Below are positions 1-7,400 of a DNA stretch of 64,000 nucleotides, one piece after another; position 1 is the stretch's first letter; the number at the start of each line of letters is the position of its first letter. Location: contig NZ_LMGZ01000020.1 of the NCBI RefSeq assembly GCF_001427605.1, positions 1 through 64,000 of the forward strand, given 5' to 3'. The notes below the pieces were generated by a model that saw nothing but the letters and a program-made list of their open reading frames with translations, was not told where the DNA came from and ran no database searches. The DNA comes from Devosia sp. Root635 (GTDB lineage: Bacteria > Pseudomonadota > Alphaproteobacteria > Rhizobiales > Devosiaceae). The position numbers and the translations under genes are program-made.

Positions 1-31
1 ATAAGGCCTGCCCGAGGACGGTCGATGTCTG

Positions 32-62
32 CCCGGGAGCGCGGGTGCGGCCGCCTCCCGGG
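32..62. other. Hairpin upstream of creA
   Basis: CCCGGGAG at 32-39 pairs perfectly with CTCCCGGG at 55-62 around a 15-nt G/C-rich loop. No T-run follows on either strand, so it is not a standard intrinsic terminator. It may belong to the 3' end of a gene beyond the left edge or to the creA leader. Nothing else was recognised in positions 1-187. Confidence 0.35.
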
Positions 63-187
63 ACATCTTAATCAGATTTCGTCGATACAAGCCCGAGGAT
101 GACGACCGAGGATGAGGCTCATTTGTACCCGCCCATTGCACTCGCCCCCAAACATCCCATCTAATTCCCGCAACCAGGGAGCCGCCC

Positions 188-682
188 ATGAACCGCCTCG
201 CCGCCATCGCCATGACCGCCGCCGTCGCCGTCACCCTTGCCGCCTGTGGCGACAGCCGCGAAGTGGGCAATGTCGGGGTCGATTGGACCGGCAATGACAT
301 TTCCATCGATGCGGTGGCCGATCCCGAAGTCGATGGCGTCACCTGCCACCTGGCCTATTTCAACCGCTCCTTCATCGATCGCATCAGCCAGGGCAACTGG
401 TTCGAGGATCCCTCCTATTCGGCGCTCGATTGCTCGGTCACCGGCCCCATTACCATCGGCGATATCAATACCCGCGCCGGCGGCGAGGAAATCTTCAAGG
501 AGGGCCGCTCGCTGATCTGGAAGTCGCTGCGCGTCACCCGCGTCTATGACGCCGACAACAATGCGCTGGTCTACCTGGCCCATGCCCGCGAAATCCAGCA
601 GGGCTCGGGCAAGATGAGTCTGTCGGTCATTCCGCTCAATGGCGAGCAGGTCACCTGGAGCAACGGCGCGCCCACGCCCTGA
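188..682 (+). CDS. creA: CreA family lipoprotein
   Basis: This 164-aa protein matches the CreA family, small envelope proteins of unknown biochemical role. The N-terminus has a short positive region, a hydrophobic stretch and a lipobox-like LAAC with Cys20, so it is probably lipid-anchored. The family core is visible in the segments around DPEVDGVTCHL and DPSYSALDCSVTGP, each with one conserved cysteine that could form a disulfide in the periplasm. The ATG is preceded by AGGGAGCC, a reasonable ribosome site. It stands alone ahead of the peroxiredoxin gene. Family assignment is fairly firm; function is not known. Confidence 0.85.
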   Translation: MNRLAAIAMTAAVAVTLAACGDSREVGNVGVDWTGNDISIDAVADPEVDGVTCHLAYFNRSFIDRISQGNWFEDPSYSALDCSVTGPITIGDINTRAGGEEIFKEGRSLIWKSLRVTRVYDADNNALVYLAHAREIQQGSGKMSLSVIPLNGEQVTWSNGAPTP

Positions 683-839
683 GGGCTTTGCTGCCGCAGC
701 GCGCGCCCTTGGAACATCATGGCGCTTCCGTTGCCCAAAACATAAAAGGATTTCGCTTCCGGCCGCTTCAATGCGCGGGTGGGAGTACGATATTCTGTTT
801 CAAGCGAGTAAGGGCCGTTGCGGCCCCAGAGGAAATAGC

Positions 840-1475
840 ATGGCAATTCTCATTGGCGATACCGCCCCCGATTTCACCGCCGACTCCACCGAAGGCCCCA
901 TCCACTTCTACGACTATATCGATGGGTCCTGGGCGGTGCTGTTCAGCCACCCCAAGAATTTCACCCCGGTCTGCACTACCGAATTGGGCTATACCGCCAA
1001 GCTGAAGCCCGAATTCGACAAGCGCGGCGTCAAGGTGCTGGGCCTTTCCGTCGACAAGCTCGAGGATCACGGCGGCTGGGCCAGGGACATCGAGGAAACC
1101 CAGGGCACGGCGCTGAATTTCCCGCTGCTCGCCGACACCAAGGGCGAAGTCGCCCGCCTCTATGACATGATCCATCCCAATGCCGACAATTCGCTGACCG
1201 TGCGTTCGGTCTTCGTCATCGGCCCGGACAAGAAGGTCAAGCTCAAGATCGAATATCCGGCCTCCACCGGCCGCAATTTCGATGAAGTGCTGCGCGTCAT
1301 CGACAGCCTGCAGCTCACCGCCAACCATTCGGTGGCCACCCCGGTCAACTGGAAGAATGGCGAGGATGTCATCATCTCCAGTTCCCTGTCGACCGAAGCC
1401 GCCAAGGAAAAGTTCCCCAATGGCTGGAAGGAACCCAAGCCCTATCTGCGCATTGTTCCCCAGCCCCGCGCATAA
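840..1475 (+). CDS. 1-Cys peroxiredoxin (Prx6 type)
   Basis: A 211-aa cytosolic peroxidase that reduces H2O2 and organic hydroperoxides. The active-site block is HPKNFTPVCTTE, with Thr42 and peroxidatic Cys45 in the PxxxTxxC arrangement, followed by a conserved Arg in LTVRSVFVIGPD. The long C-terminal part (about residues 150-211, WKNGEDVIISSS and YLRIVPQP) is typical of the Prx6/AhpC-TSA-C group and contains no resolving cysteine. The ATG at 840 was chosen over upstream in-frame starts because AGAGGA sits 5-10 nt ahead and family homology begins at MAILIGD. A strong terminator follows the gene. Confidence 0.92.
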   Translation: MAILIGDTAPDFTADSTEGPIHFYDYIDGSWAVLFSHPKNFTPVCTTELGYTAKLKPEFDKRGVKVLGLSVDKLEDHGGWARDIEETQGTALNFPLLADTKGEVARLYDMIHPNADNSLTVRSVFVIGPDKKVKLKIEYPASTGRNFDEVLRVIDSLQLTANHSVATPVNWKNGEDVIISSSLSTEAAKEKFPNGWKEPKPYLRIVPQPRA

Positions 1476-1507
1476 TACGCGGACCCCGTTTTCTCCCTGA
1501 CAAAACT

Positions 1508-1540
1508 GGGCGGTGGTTCATCCCACCGCCCTTTTTCTTT
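1508..1540 (+). terminator. Intrinsic terminator of the peroxiredoxin gene
   Basis: GGGCGGTGG (1508-1516) pairs perfectly with CCACCGCCC (1523-1531) across a 6-nt loop and is followed by TTTTTCTTT. This is a textbook rho-independent terminator on the plus strand, 33 nt after the stop codon. Confidence 0.9.
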
Positions 1541-1569
1541 GTCACCGCCCCTCGGGCAAGGCCCCCTCC

Positions 1570-1660
1570 ATCGTCATTGCCCGGCTTGTCCGGGCAATTC
1601 ACATCTCCGCACACGCTGAAAGGTGGATCACCCGGAAAAGCCGGGTGACGACGATAGACG
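1570..1660. repeat. Dispersed hairpin repeat, ATTGCCCGG type (head-to-head pair)
   Basis: Two related hairpins face each other: ATTGCCCGG/CCGGGCAAT (1576-1584 and 1590-1598, loop CTTGT) and TCACCCGG/CCGGGTGA (1628-1635 and 1641-1648, loop AAAAG). The outer flanks are similar in inverted orientation (ATCGTC-like on the left, GACGAT on the right). The same unit recurs at 50927-50949, and variants with CTTGA loops occur at 48462-48564. This is the REP-like repeat style common in alphaproteobacterial intergenic DNA. It sits between convergent genes. Confidence 0.75.
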
Positions 1661-1694
1661 GAAAGGCTTGGTGCTGCCCGCGCACCCTCAAACC

Positions 1695-3119
1695 CTACCC
1701 CGCCGCGAAGTTCGAATTGACGTCCTGCGGCCGGATCATCCCCACCATCCGCCAAGCTGCGACAAAGGCCAGCGCCGCCATCGCCGCACCCAGCGCATAG
1801 ACCGGCACCACGGCCAGCTTCACCTCCACCGCCGAAATCGCCGCCGCCATGCCCGCTGAATTGGCCGCCACGCCCGCCAGCGCCGCACCGATGGCATTGC
1901 CCGCCGATTGCGTCGTCGGCATCAGCGCCGAGGTGCGGTCGCGTTCCGCGTCGCTCGCCGCTTCCATCATGGTGAGGTTGAGATAGCCGTTGCAGGTGCC
2001 AAAGCCCGCGCCGATCACCAATTGGCCCACCACCACGATGGCGACCTGGTCCATCTGCAATCCGATCAGGTCCAGCACCAGCCCCACCGCGATCATCGCC
2101 GGCCCCGACCGGATCAGCGTCTTGCGCGTCTCCTTGCTCCGCACATTGGCCACCGTTACGGCCGAAATGCTCCAGGCCACGGCGAGCACGGCGGCAATGG
2201 CGCCTGCCGCGGTCGGGCCATAGCCCCACATTTCCTGTACCACCAGCACCAGATAGACCGCCGAGCCCGCCCCCGCGATATTGATCAGCAGCACCATCCA
2301 CAATCCCGTGCCCACCACCGATACCGGCCGGAAGGCATCGGATGGCATCAGCCGGTCGCGGCTGCGCCCATCGAGCCAGACCACACCAACCAGCAGCAGT
2401 CCCGCGCCGGCCAGCAGGCCGCCCGCCGGCAATGGCTGCGCCAGTCCCGCCAGCGCCACCAGCATGATCGCGGCGCCGATGGTCAGCAGCCGCAATCCCG
2501 GAAAGCTGACGACCTTGCGATCCTGCGGCGAATGCGCCGGCACCTTCACCACCACCATGGCGGCAAAGATCAGCACCAGCGGCACATTGACGAGGAAGGC
2601 GGCGCGCCACGACACCAGTTCGGTCAGCAACCCGGCTGCCGCCGGCCCGCCAAAGGCCGCAACGGCCCAGATCATCGCCTGCAGTCCGAACACCTTGGGC
2701 ACCAGCCGCGACGGAAACAGTTCCGGGATCAGCGCAAAGCAGATCGCCGAAACCACGCCCTCGCCCAGCCCCTGCAGCGCCCGCCCCACCAGCACCTGTT
2801 CCATCGACGCAGCACTGGCCGCAACCACCGTGCCGGCGAGGAAAATGCCGGCCGAGATCAGCAAAGCCGTGCGGGCGCCAAGCCTTTGCTTGAGCAGGGC
2901 CGCGCCCGAGCCGCCGACAATGGCAAACACCAGGAACAGCGTCAACGCCCAGGAAATCAGCGCCACCCCGCCCATTTCCTGCACCGCCGTCGGCAGCGAG
3001 ATCGACGCCAGGAAGGCGTTGAACGCCAGCAGCGCCACGCCCAGGCACAGGATCAGCGTCACGGTCGCGTAGCGCGGCGTGAAAATTTCGGCCCAGTTGC
3101 CTTCAACGGAATCGGTCAT
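1695..3119 (-). CDS. MFS drug/solute exporter (DHA2-like)
   Basis: A 474-aa integral membrane protein with hydrophobic segments along its length, beginning at about residue 17 (VTLILCLGVALLAFNAFLA). RALQGLGEG near residue 115 resembles the MFS motif C region of EmrB/QacA-type exporters, and the RLGAR loop near residue 80 fits motif A. These are proton-driven exporters of drugs or metabolites in the inner membrane; the substrate cannot be told. The gene converges on the peroxiredoxin gene. A 12-bp palindrome lies just upstream of the start, suggesting local repression by an unlinked regulator. Confidence 0.85.
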   Translation of the reverse strand: MTDSVEGNWAEIFTPRYATVTLILCLGVALLAFNAFLASISLPTAVQEMGGVALISWALTLFLVFAIVGGSGAALLKQRLGARTALLISAGIFLAGTVVAASAASMEQVLVGRALQGLGEGVVSAICFALIPELFPSRLVPKVFGLQAMIWAVAAFGGPAAAGLLTELVSWRAAFLVNVPLVLIFAAMVVVKVPAHSPQDRKVVSFPGLRLLTIGAAIMLVALAGLAQPLPAGGLLAGAGLLLVGVVWLDGRSRDRLMPSDAFRPVSVVGTGLWMVLLINIAGAGSAVYLVLVVQEMWGYGPTAAGAIAAVLAVAWSISAVTVANVRSKETRKTLIRSGPAMIAVGLVLDLIGLQMDQVAIVVVGQLVIGAGFGTCNGYLNLTMMEAASDAERDRTSALMPTTQSAGNAIGAALAGVAANSAGMAAAISAVEVKLAVVPVYALGAAMAALAFVAAWRMVGMIRPQDVNSNFAAG

Positions 3120-3139
3120 GACAAAACTCGGAATTAAAA

Positions 3140-3151
3140 AAGCATATGCTT
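3140..3151. promoter_or_regulatory. Palindromic operator in the MFS promoter
   Basis: AAGCATATGCTT is a perfect 12-bp palindrome 20 nt upstream of the MFS start codon. On the minus strand a TAATAT box (a possible -10) lies just ahead of it, so a bound protein would block early transcription. TetR- or MarR-type control would be usual for an exporter, but no such regulator is encoded nearby. Confidence 0.5.
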
Positions 3152-3282
3152 GGTATATTAGGCGCGACGCAAAGGCAATTGCTTAATCCTTGAGCAGGCG
3201 GGATGCGAGCGGAATGTGAGGCGGAGCTCGGCTCTCAGTCAGGCCGTCGCCGGTAGTGTGGTGAGTTCCACGCCCAGCGGGT

Positions 3283-3476
3283 CTTCCCTCCCCCATGAGG
3301 GGAGGGAAACGAGATAGGACTTAGCCCTTCGCTAAGTCCGTTGAATCGAGCAGGGTGGGGGTGTCGAGCGCTCCACGATCCCAGAGTTTTTGGCGCCCAC
3401 GACACCCCCTCCCTGGCTACGCTATCGCCTACCGGCCTAGCTTCGCTACGCTCCCCTCAAGGGGGAGGGTGGGCGG
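3283..3476. repeat. CCCTCCCC-type inverted intergenic repeat
   Basis: This fills most of the 428-nt gap between the MFS gene and the next gene. The left half starts CTTCCCTCCCCCATGAGGGG and contains a GAGATAGG, GCTAAGTCCG, TTGAATCGAGCAGGGTGGGG string that matches the reverse complement of 47981-48068. The right half ends with CCCCTCAAGGGGGAGGG. It is the same family as the element at 47916-48068, with diverged members at 5445-5508, 39283-39456 and 58345-58440. No ORF is credible inside. Positions 3152-3282 hold nothing else recognised. Confidence 0.7.
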
Positions 3477-3547
3477 CATAGTCCCCCTCCACCCCATCTT
3501 AACCGCCCCGGTCCATCCTGCCGCCATCCCAGCGCAGGACCCTCCGC

Positions 3548-5329
3548 TTGACCGCCGCTCCCCTCTCCCGCCCCGATCTTCGCGTCGTTGCCCTCGTCTG
3601 CGCCGCGGCCGCCACGATCCTGGTCGTTCGCACGCTGGTCGGTCACGCCGATCTGCCCTTCTTCGCCGATACCGACGACGCCATGCGCATGGTCATGGTC
3701 CGCGATTTCCTCGCCGGCCAGCCCTGGTACGATCTGACGGCCCATCGCCTCAACACGCCCTTCGGCGCCGAGCTGCACTGGTCGCGGTTGATCGACCTGC
3801 CGCTGGCGCTGCTGGTCATGGTATTCACCCCGCTGCTGGGGGTCGATCAGGCGCTGGTTGCCGCCGGCTATGCCTGGCCACTGCTGCTGCTTGCCCTGCT
3901 GCTCTGGCTCAGCGCATTGCTGGCCCAGCGTCTTGTCGGACCCGACGGCGTGCTGCCGGCCTTGGTCCTGCCGGTGCTGAGCCCCGCCATCACCGCCGAG
4001 TTCACCCCCGGCCGGGTCGATCACCACAATGTCGTCATCCTGCTGACGTTGGCGCTCATCTGGGCCGGCATAGAAGCCATCCGCCGCCCGCGCTTTGCCC
4101 TGCTCTGCGGCTTTTTCGCCGCTAGTGCCCTGGCCATCGCCACGGAATCGCTGCCCACCATTGCCGCCGCCATCCTGGTGATGGGCCTGGCTTTCGTCGC
4201 CGATCCGGCCCAGGCCCGCACCATGCGCAATTTCGGGTTGGCCTTCGCCGGCAGCGCTATGGTCCATCTCGCCATTTTCCGGCCGCCATCGCGCTGGCTC
4301 GAAGCGGCCTGCGACGTGCTCTCGCCGGTCTATGTCGCGGTGGCGCTGGTCGTCGCCCTGGTCTTCACCCTGGCCAGCCTCGTCCCCGTCCGCACCCCCT
4401 GGCAGCGCCTGGCCCTGCTCGCCGTCCTCGCCGGCATCGGCATGGGCACGGTTGCCCTGGTCTATCCGCAATGTCTCCACGGTCCCTATGGCGAACTCGA
4501 TCCATGGCTCCAGGCCAACTGGATCGCCACCATCATCGAGGCCCGCCCCTGGTTCACCACCATTACCGAACTGCCGGCCTACGCGGTCGCTGTCGGGCTA
4601 CCCGCTTTGCTGGCCAGCGTGGTCGTGGTCTGGCGCCTGTGGACCGTCCGCGAACAGCGCGCCGAATGGGCGGCTTTGCTGCTGTTTCTCGTCTGCACCG
4701 CCCTGGTCATGCTGATCCAGATACGCGGTGCGCGCCTCGCCATCATGCCGGCCATGCCGGCGGCCGCCTGGCTCATCGTCACCGCCCGCCGGCGCTATCT
4801 GTCCAGGCCGCGCATCGGCACCATTGCCGGCCTGGTGCTGAGCTGGCTGGCCTTTTCCGGCGTCGTGCTGTCGCTGCTGGTAATGGCCCTGGTCAATGTC
4901 GTGCCCGGCCGCCCCCAGCAGATGGCCGAGGCCCGCGCCGGCAAGGAGCCCTGCCTGCTGCCATCGGCCTTCGCCGACCTTGCCGCAATCCCGCCCGAGC
5001 GGGTGATGACGCCCATCGATCTGGGCGCTCATCTGCTGCTCTATACCCCGCACGAAGTCGTCGCCGCGCCCTACCACCGCAACCAGCAGGGCGTGCGCGA
5101 CGCCTTTCGTTTCTTCAACGACCCCATCGCCGACGCCCGCGCCATTCTCGATAACCGGGGCATCGGCCTCGTCGTCCTCTGCCCCGCCATGGCTGAGCTC
5201 AAGGGCCTGCCCAGCCGCGCCGACGACAGTTTCGCTAACCTCTACGCCAGGGGCGACCTGCCGGACTGGCTGCAGGATGTGAGCCTCCCCGGCGCCACAT
5301 TGCAGGTTTTCGCAGTTCTGCCGGAATAG
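3548..5329 (+). CDS. Polytopic membrane protein, GT-C glycosyltransferase-like
   Basis: A 593-aa protein with about a dozen strongly hydrophobic segments and a soluble C-terminal part (about residues 460-593). After the first membrane segment comes FADTDDAMRMVMVRDF, an acidic motif at the place where GT-C transferases carry a DxD-type motif in the first periplasmic loop. A second signature is PGRVDHHN near residue 155, resembling motifs seen in STT3/PglB-like membrane proteins. It may transfer sugar from a polyprenyl carrier, but this is inference from motifs only. The start is TTG; no ATG lies in the first 50 codons and no clear ribosome site is visible. It is a single-gene unit between repeat elements. 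Confidence 0.65.
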   Translation: MTAAPLSRPDLRVVALVCAAAATILVVRTLVGHADLPFFADTDDAMRMVMVRDFLAGQPWYDLTAHRLNTPFGAELHWSRLIDLPLALLVMVFTPLLGVDQALVAAGYAWPLLLLALLLWLSALLAQRLVGPDGVLPALVLPVLSPAITAEFTPGRVDHHNVVILLTLALIWAGIEAIRRPRFALLCGFFAASALAIATESLPTIAAAILVMGLAFVADPAQARTMRNFGLAFAGSAMVHLAIFRPPSRWLEAACDVLSPVYVAVALVVALVFTLASLVPVRTPWQRLALLAVLAGIGMGTVALVYPQCLHGPYGELDPWLQANWIATIIEARPWFTTITELPAYAVAVGLPALLASVVVVWRLWTVREQRAEWAALLLFLVCTALVMLIQIRGARLAIMPAMPAAAWLIVTARRRYLSRPRIGTIAGLVLSWLAFSGVVLSLLVMALVNVVPGRPQQMAEARAGKEPCLLPSAFADLAAIPPERVMTPIDLGAHLLLYTPHEVVAAPYHRNQQGVRDAFRFFNDPIADARAILDNRGIGLVVLCPAMAELKGLPSRADDSFANLYARGDLPDWLQDVSLPGATLQVFAVLPE

Positions 5330-5397
5330 ACGGAGGGCACTGTTTACAATTGGTGCCCGGTTCCAACACATCAGGTAAGCTGATGCTCCACAAGCAA

Positions 5398-5508
5398 GGC
5401 TATCGCATATGGGCTGGCACGAGCCCGCCACGTCCACAGCGCGGCTCCTCCCCCTTGACGGGGGGAGGTTGGGAGGGGGTGTTGGGAGCCGCGATATCGG
5501 GCTGAACG
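5398..5508. repeat. Diverged CCCTCCCC-family repeat
   Basis: GGCTATCGCATATG at 5398-5411 recurs exactly at 58427-58440. The downstream stretch around 5447-5508 (CTCCCCCTTGACGGGGGGAGG, then TTGGGAGCC and GATATCGGGC) matches 58345-58400 with few changes. The order of the two blocks is reversed between the copies, which points to rearrangement of the repeat. Confidence 0.65.
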
Positions 5509-5525
5509 CCCGCCAGGTTCATACC

Positions 5526-5870
5526 CTAGCCCAACCCCAGTTCCGCCCACACCTTCCGCGTCAGCTTCCCCGCCACGATGCGATGCGCCTCCCGCAGATA
5601 GGCCTCCACCTCATCCCCGCTCAGCGGGCTTGCCACCGAGATCGCCACCCACCCCGCCCGCGCGAAATAGGGCGCCGGCCGCACCCCCTTCAGTTCGGTC
5701 AGCAGTTCATAGGCCATATCGGAAGCCTTGAGCCACACCTCGCCCGGATCGCGATCGAGCAGCGCAAAGACCTTGCCGCCGATCTTGGCGACCGAGTCGT
5801 CGCGCCACTGGCGCACCAATGTTGCCTGCGGCAGCGTCAGGATGAACGCTTCGAAGCCAGGTCTCGTCAT
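5526..5870 (-). CDS. MmcQ/YjbR family protein
   Basis: A 114-aa protein of the MmcQ/YjbR (CyaY-like fold) family. It begins MTRPGFEAFILTLPQ and has the family core KIGGKVFALLD, followed by WLKASD and a C-terminal helix ending in LTRKVWAELGLG. Members are small cytosolic proteins, some with DNA-binding annotation, without an established enzymatic role. An in-frame ATG 27 nt further upstream exists; the inner one was chosen because homology starts there. No strong ribosome site is visible for either. It is likely monocistronic, with the msrA terminator immediately upstream. Confidence 0.75.
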   Translation of the reverse strand: MTRPGFEAFILTLPQATLVRQWRDDSVAKIGGKVFALLDRDPGEVWLKASDMAYELLTELKGVRPAPYFARAGWVAISVASPLSGDEVEAYLREAHRIVAGKLTRKVWAELGLG

Positions 5871-5965
5871 GATGGGAGGGTAGAGCGTTTCCAGCAAAAG
5901 TGGGCCCGATTTTTCGGTCGGAGCTTAACCGACCTGTGACGCTCAACGTTAACAGTCTGCTAACG

Positions 5966-6000
5966 AAAAGGGCCGGTCCGTGAACCGGATCGGCCCCCGT
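5966..6000 (-). terminator. Intrinsic terminator of msrA
   Basis: On the minus strand, directly after the msrA stop codon, GGGCCGATCCGG pairs imperfectly with CGGACCGGCCC across a short loop and is followed by TTTTCG. In plus coordinates the arms are 5970-5980 and 5985-5996. One strand mismatch aside, the stem is very GC-rich. Confidence 0.75.
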
Positions 6001-6005
6001 TTTCT

Positions 6006-6662
6006 CTATTCGGCGGCGACACCCAACCCGATCGGGCAGGACACGCCGGTCCCCTGCAAACCGCAATAGCCGTTCGGATTCTTGGCCAGGTATTGCTGGT
6101 GATAAGTCTCGGCGTAGAAGAAGTCCCCGGCCGGGGATATCTCGGTGGTGATGGCCCCGAGGCCCCGGCTGTTCAGCGCCGCCTGATAGGCCGCTCGGCT
6201 CTTTTCGACCGCCGCCGCCTGTTCGGGCGTCGTCGTATAGATGGCCGAGCGATACTGCGTGCCCACGTCATTGCCCTGCCGCATGCCCTGGGTCGGGTCA
6301 TGTTCTTCCCAGAACGTCTTGAGCAGTGTGTCGAGGCTGACCTTGCTGGGGTCATAGACCACCTTGACCGCCTCGGTGTGGCCAGTACGGCCCGAGCAGA
6401 CTTCCTCATAGCTGGGATTGGCGGTGGAACCGCCCTGGTAGCCCACGGCGGTCACGATCACGCCCGGCATTTGCCAGAACAGCCGTTCGGCGCCCCAGAA
6501 GCAGCCAAGGCCGAAATAGATGGTCTCGGCACCCTGGGGATAGGGGCCTTTCAGCGCCGCGCCATTGACGAAATGCTCATTGGCCACAGCCATTTCCGTC
6601 GCACGGCCGGGCAGGGCCTCGCTGGCATCGGGAATGGTGGTGGGCTTGGCTTTGAAGAACAT
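6006..6662 (-). CDS. msrA: Peptide methionine-S-sulfoxide reductase MsrA
   Basis: A 218-aa repair enzyme that reduces methionine-S-sulfoxide in proteins. The catalytic motif GCFWGAE is present near residue 53, followed by VGYQGG, TGHTEAV and the EEHDPT block typical of MsrA. The C-terminus carries two further cysteines in [13 protein letters not shown], the usual resolving pair used with thioredoxin. No signal peptide is seen, so it is cytosolic. Length fits the longer alphaproteobacterial form. AGGAG lies ahead of the ATG on the minus strand. It has its own terminator, so it is probably a single-gene unit responding to oxidative stress. Confidence 0.95.
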   Translation of the reverse strand: MFFKAKPTTIPDASEALPGRATEMAVANEHFVNGAALKGPYPQGAETIYFGLGCFWGAERLFWQMPGVIVTAVGYQGGSTANPSYEEVCSGRTGHTEAVKVVYDPSKVSLDTLLKTFWEEHDPTQGMRQGNDVGTQYRSAIYTTTPEQAAAVEKSRAAYQAALNSRGLGAITTEISPAGDFFYAETYHQQYLAKNPNGYCGLQGTGVSCPIGLGVAAE

Positions 6663-6719
6663 GTCTGTCTCCTTTCACTGCCTCATTCGCAGCATCGGTC
6701 GCCTGGGTTACAGGCGCCG

Positions 6720-7049
6720 TCAAATCTGGTCGGCGCGCAGATAGCGCTCGCGGCGCGGTTTGCGCCCGGCCAGCGCCAGCACGATTCCCGGCACGCCGAA
6801 CACGGCAAAGGCGGGATAGTCCAGCACCGCCTTGAGCGCCGCATCGAGCAGGTCGGCAAAGAACCGGCTCTCGAAGAACGCGGCGACCGCCGCCAGGCTG
6901 GGCGGATGGACCTGCGTCCACAGATCCGCCAGGCTGGTATAGACCAGGCTATTGGCGCCCAGCGATCTGGTGCCATCGATAACAAGCAGAACCAGCGCCA
7001 GGCCGATCAGCCAGGTGCCTGTAATTCGTAAGACGAGCCGCATCCACAT
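6720..7049 (-). CDS. Small conserved membrane protein, two TM segments
   Basis: A 109-aa protein with one hydrophobic helix at about residues 8-25 (ITGTWLIGLALVLLVIDGT) and another near residues 75-93 (AFAVFGVPGIVLALAG), ending in a basic tail. Similar small proteins are widespread in Hyphomicrobiales and sometimes carry a doubtful PetM (cytochrome b6f subunit) label. No catalytic motif is seen and no function can be given. It lies upstream of msrA on the same strand with a 57-nt gap, so weak cotranscription is possible. Confidence 0.6.
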   Translation of the reverse strand: MWMRLVLRITGTWLIGLALVLLVIDGTRSLGANSLVYTSLADLWTQVHPPSLAAVAAFFESRFFADLLDAALKAVLDYPAFAVFGVPGIVLALAGRKPRRERYLRADQI

Positions 7050-7287
7050 TCCCTGTGCTTACCGGGGATAAGTTGAGGCTGGCCTACCCGTTCCGCCCCG
7101 TGCACAATTTCTTTGTGCCATGTCGGGCGGCCCGCTCACAAGGTGGGAATGCTTCTGCGCAAAAACAATCGTCATCCCGGTGTCGTGATCCCTTGCGCCC
7201 GGGGCGTTGATAAGTATATTGCGCCTCGCTCGCGTCGGCCAACCGGCCGGCCCCTCCGGCGTTTCCAGCCCGGGGATAAGGCGATGC

Positions 7288-7377
7288 GGAGAGATGGCCG
7301 AGTGGTCGAAGGCGCACGCCTGGAAAGTGTGTAGGCGGGGAACCGTCTCAAGGGTTCGAATCCCTTTCTCTCCGCCA
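7288..7377 (+). tRNA. tRNA-Ser (GGA anticodon)
   Basis: A 90-nt class II tRNA. The acceptor arm GGAGAGA (7288-7294) pairs with TCTCTCC (7367-7373), followed by discriminator G and an encoded CCA. The D arm, the CTGGAAA anticodon loop giving GGA, a long variable arm and the T arm with GGGTTCGAATCCC are all visible. The long variable arm and the sequence match bacterial tRNA-Ser reading UCC/UCU. It lies alone between the small membrane protein gene and the PIG-L gene. Confidence 0.97.
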
Positions 7378-7400
7378 TAACTCCTTGATTATATTTGGAT

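Noticed and set aside
1372..3048. 558-codon minus-strand ORF overlapping the MFS and peroxiredoxin genes
   Set aside because: It is an out-of-frame, Gly/Arg/Ala-rich shadow of the MFS frame.
1908..3137. 409-codon plus-strand ORF opposite the MFS gene
   Set aside because: His/Gln/Arg-rich translation typical of the antisense of a GC-rich gene; the MFS frame shows clear membrane protein features.
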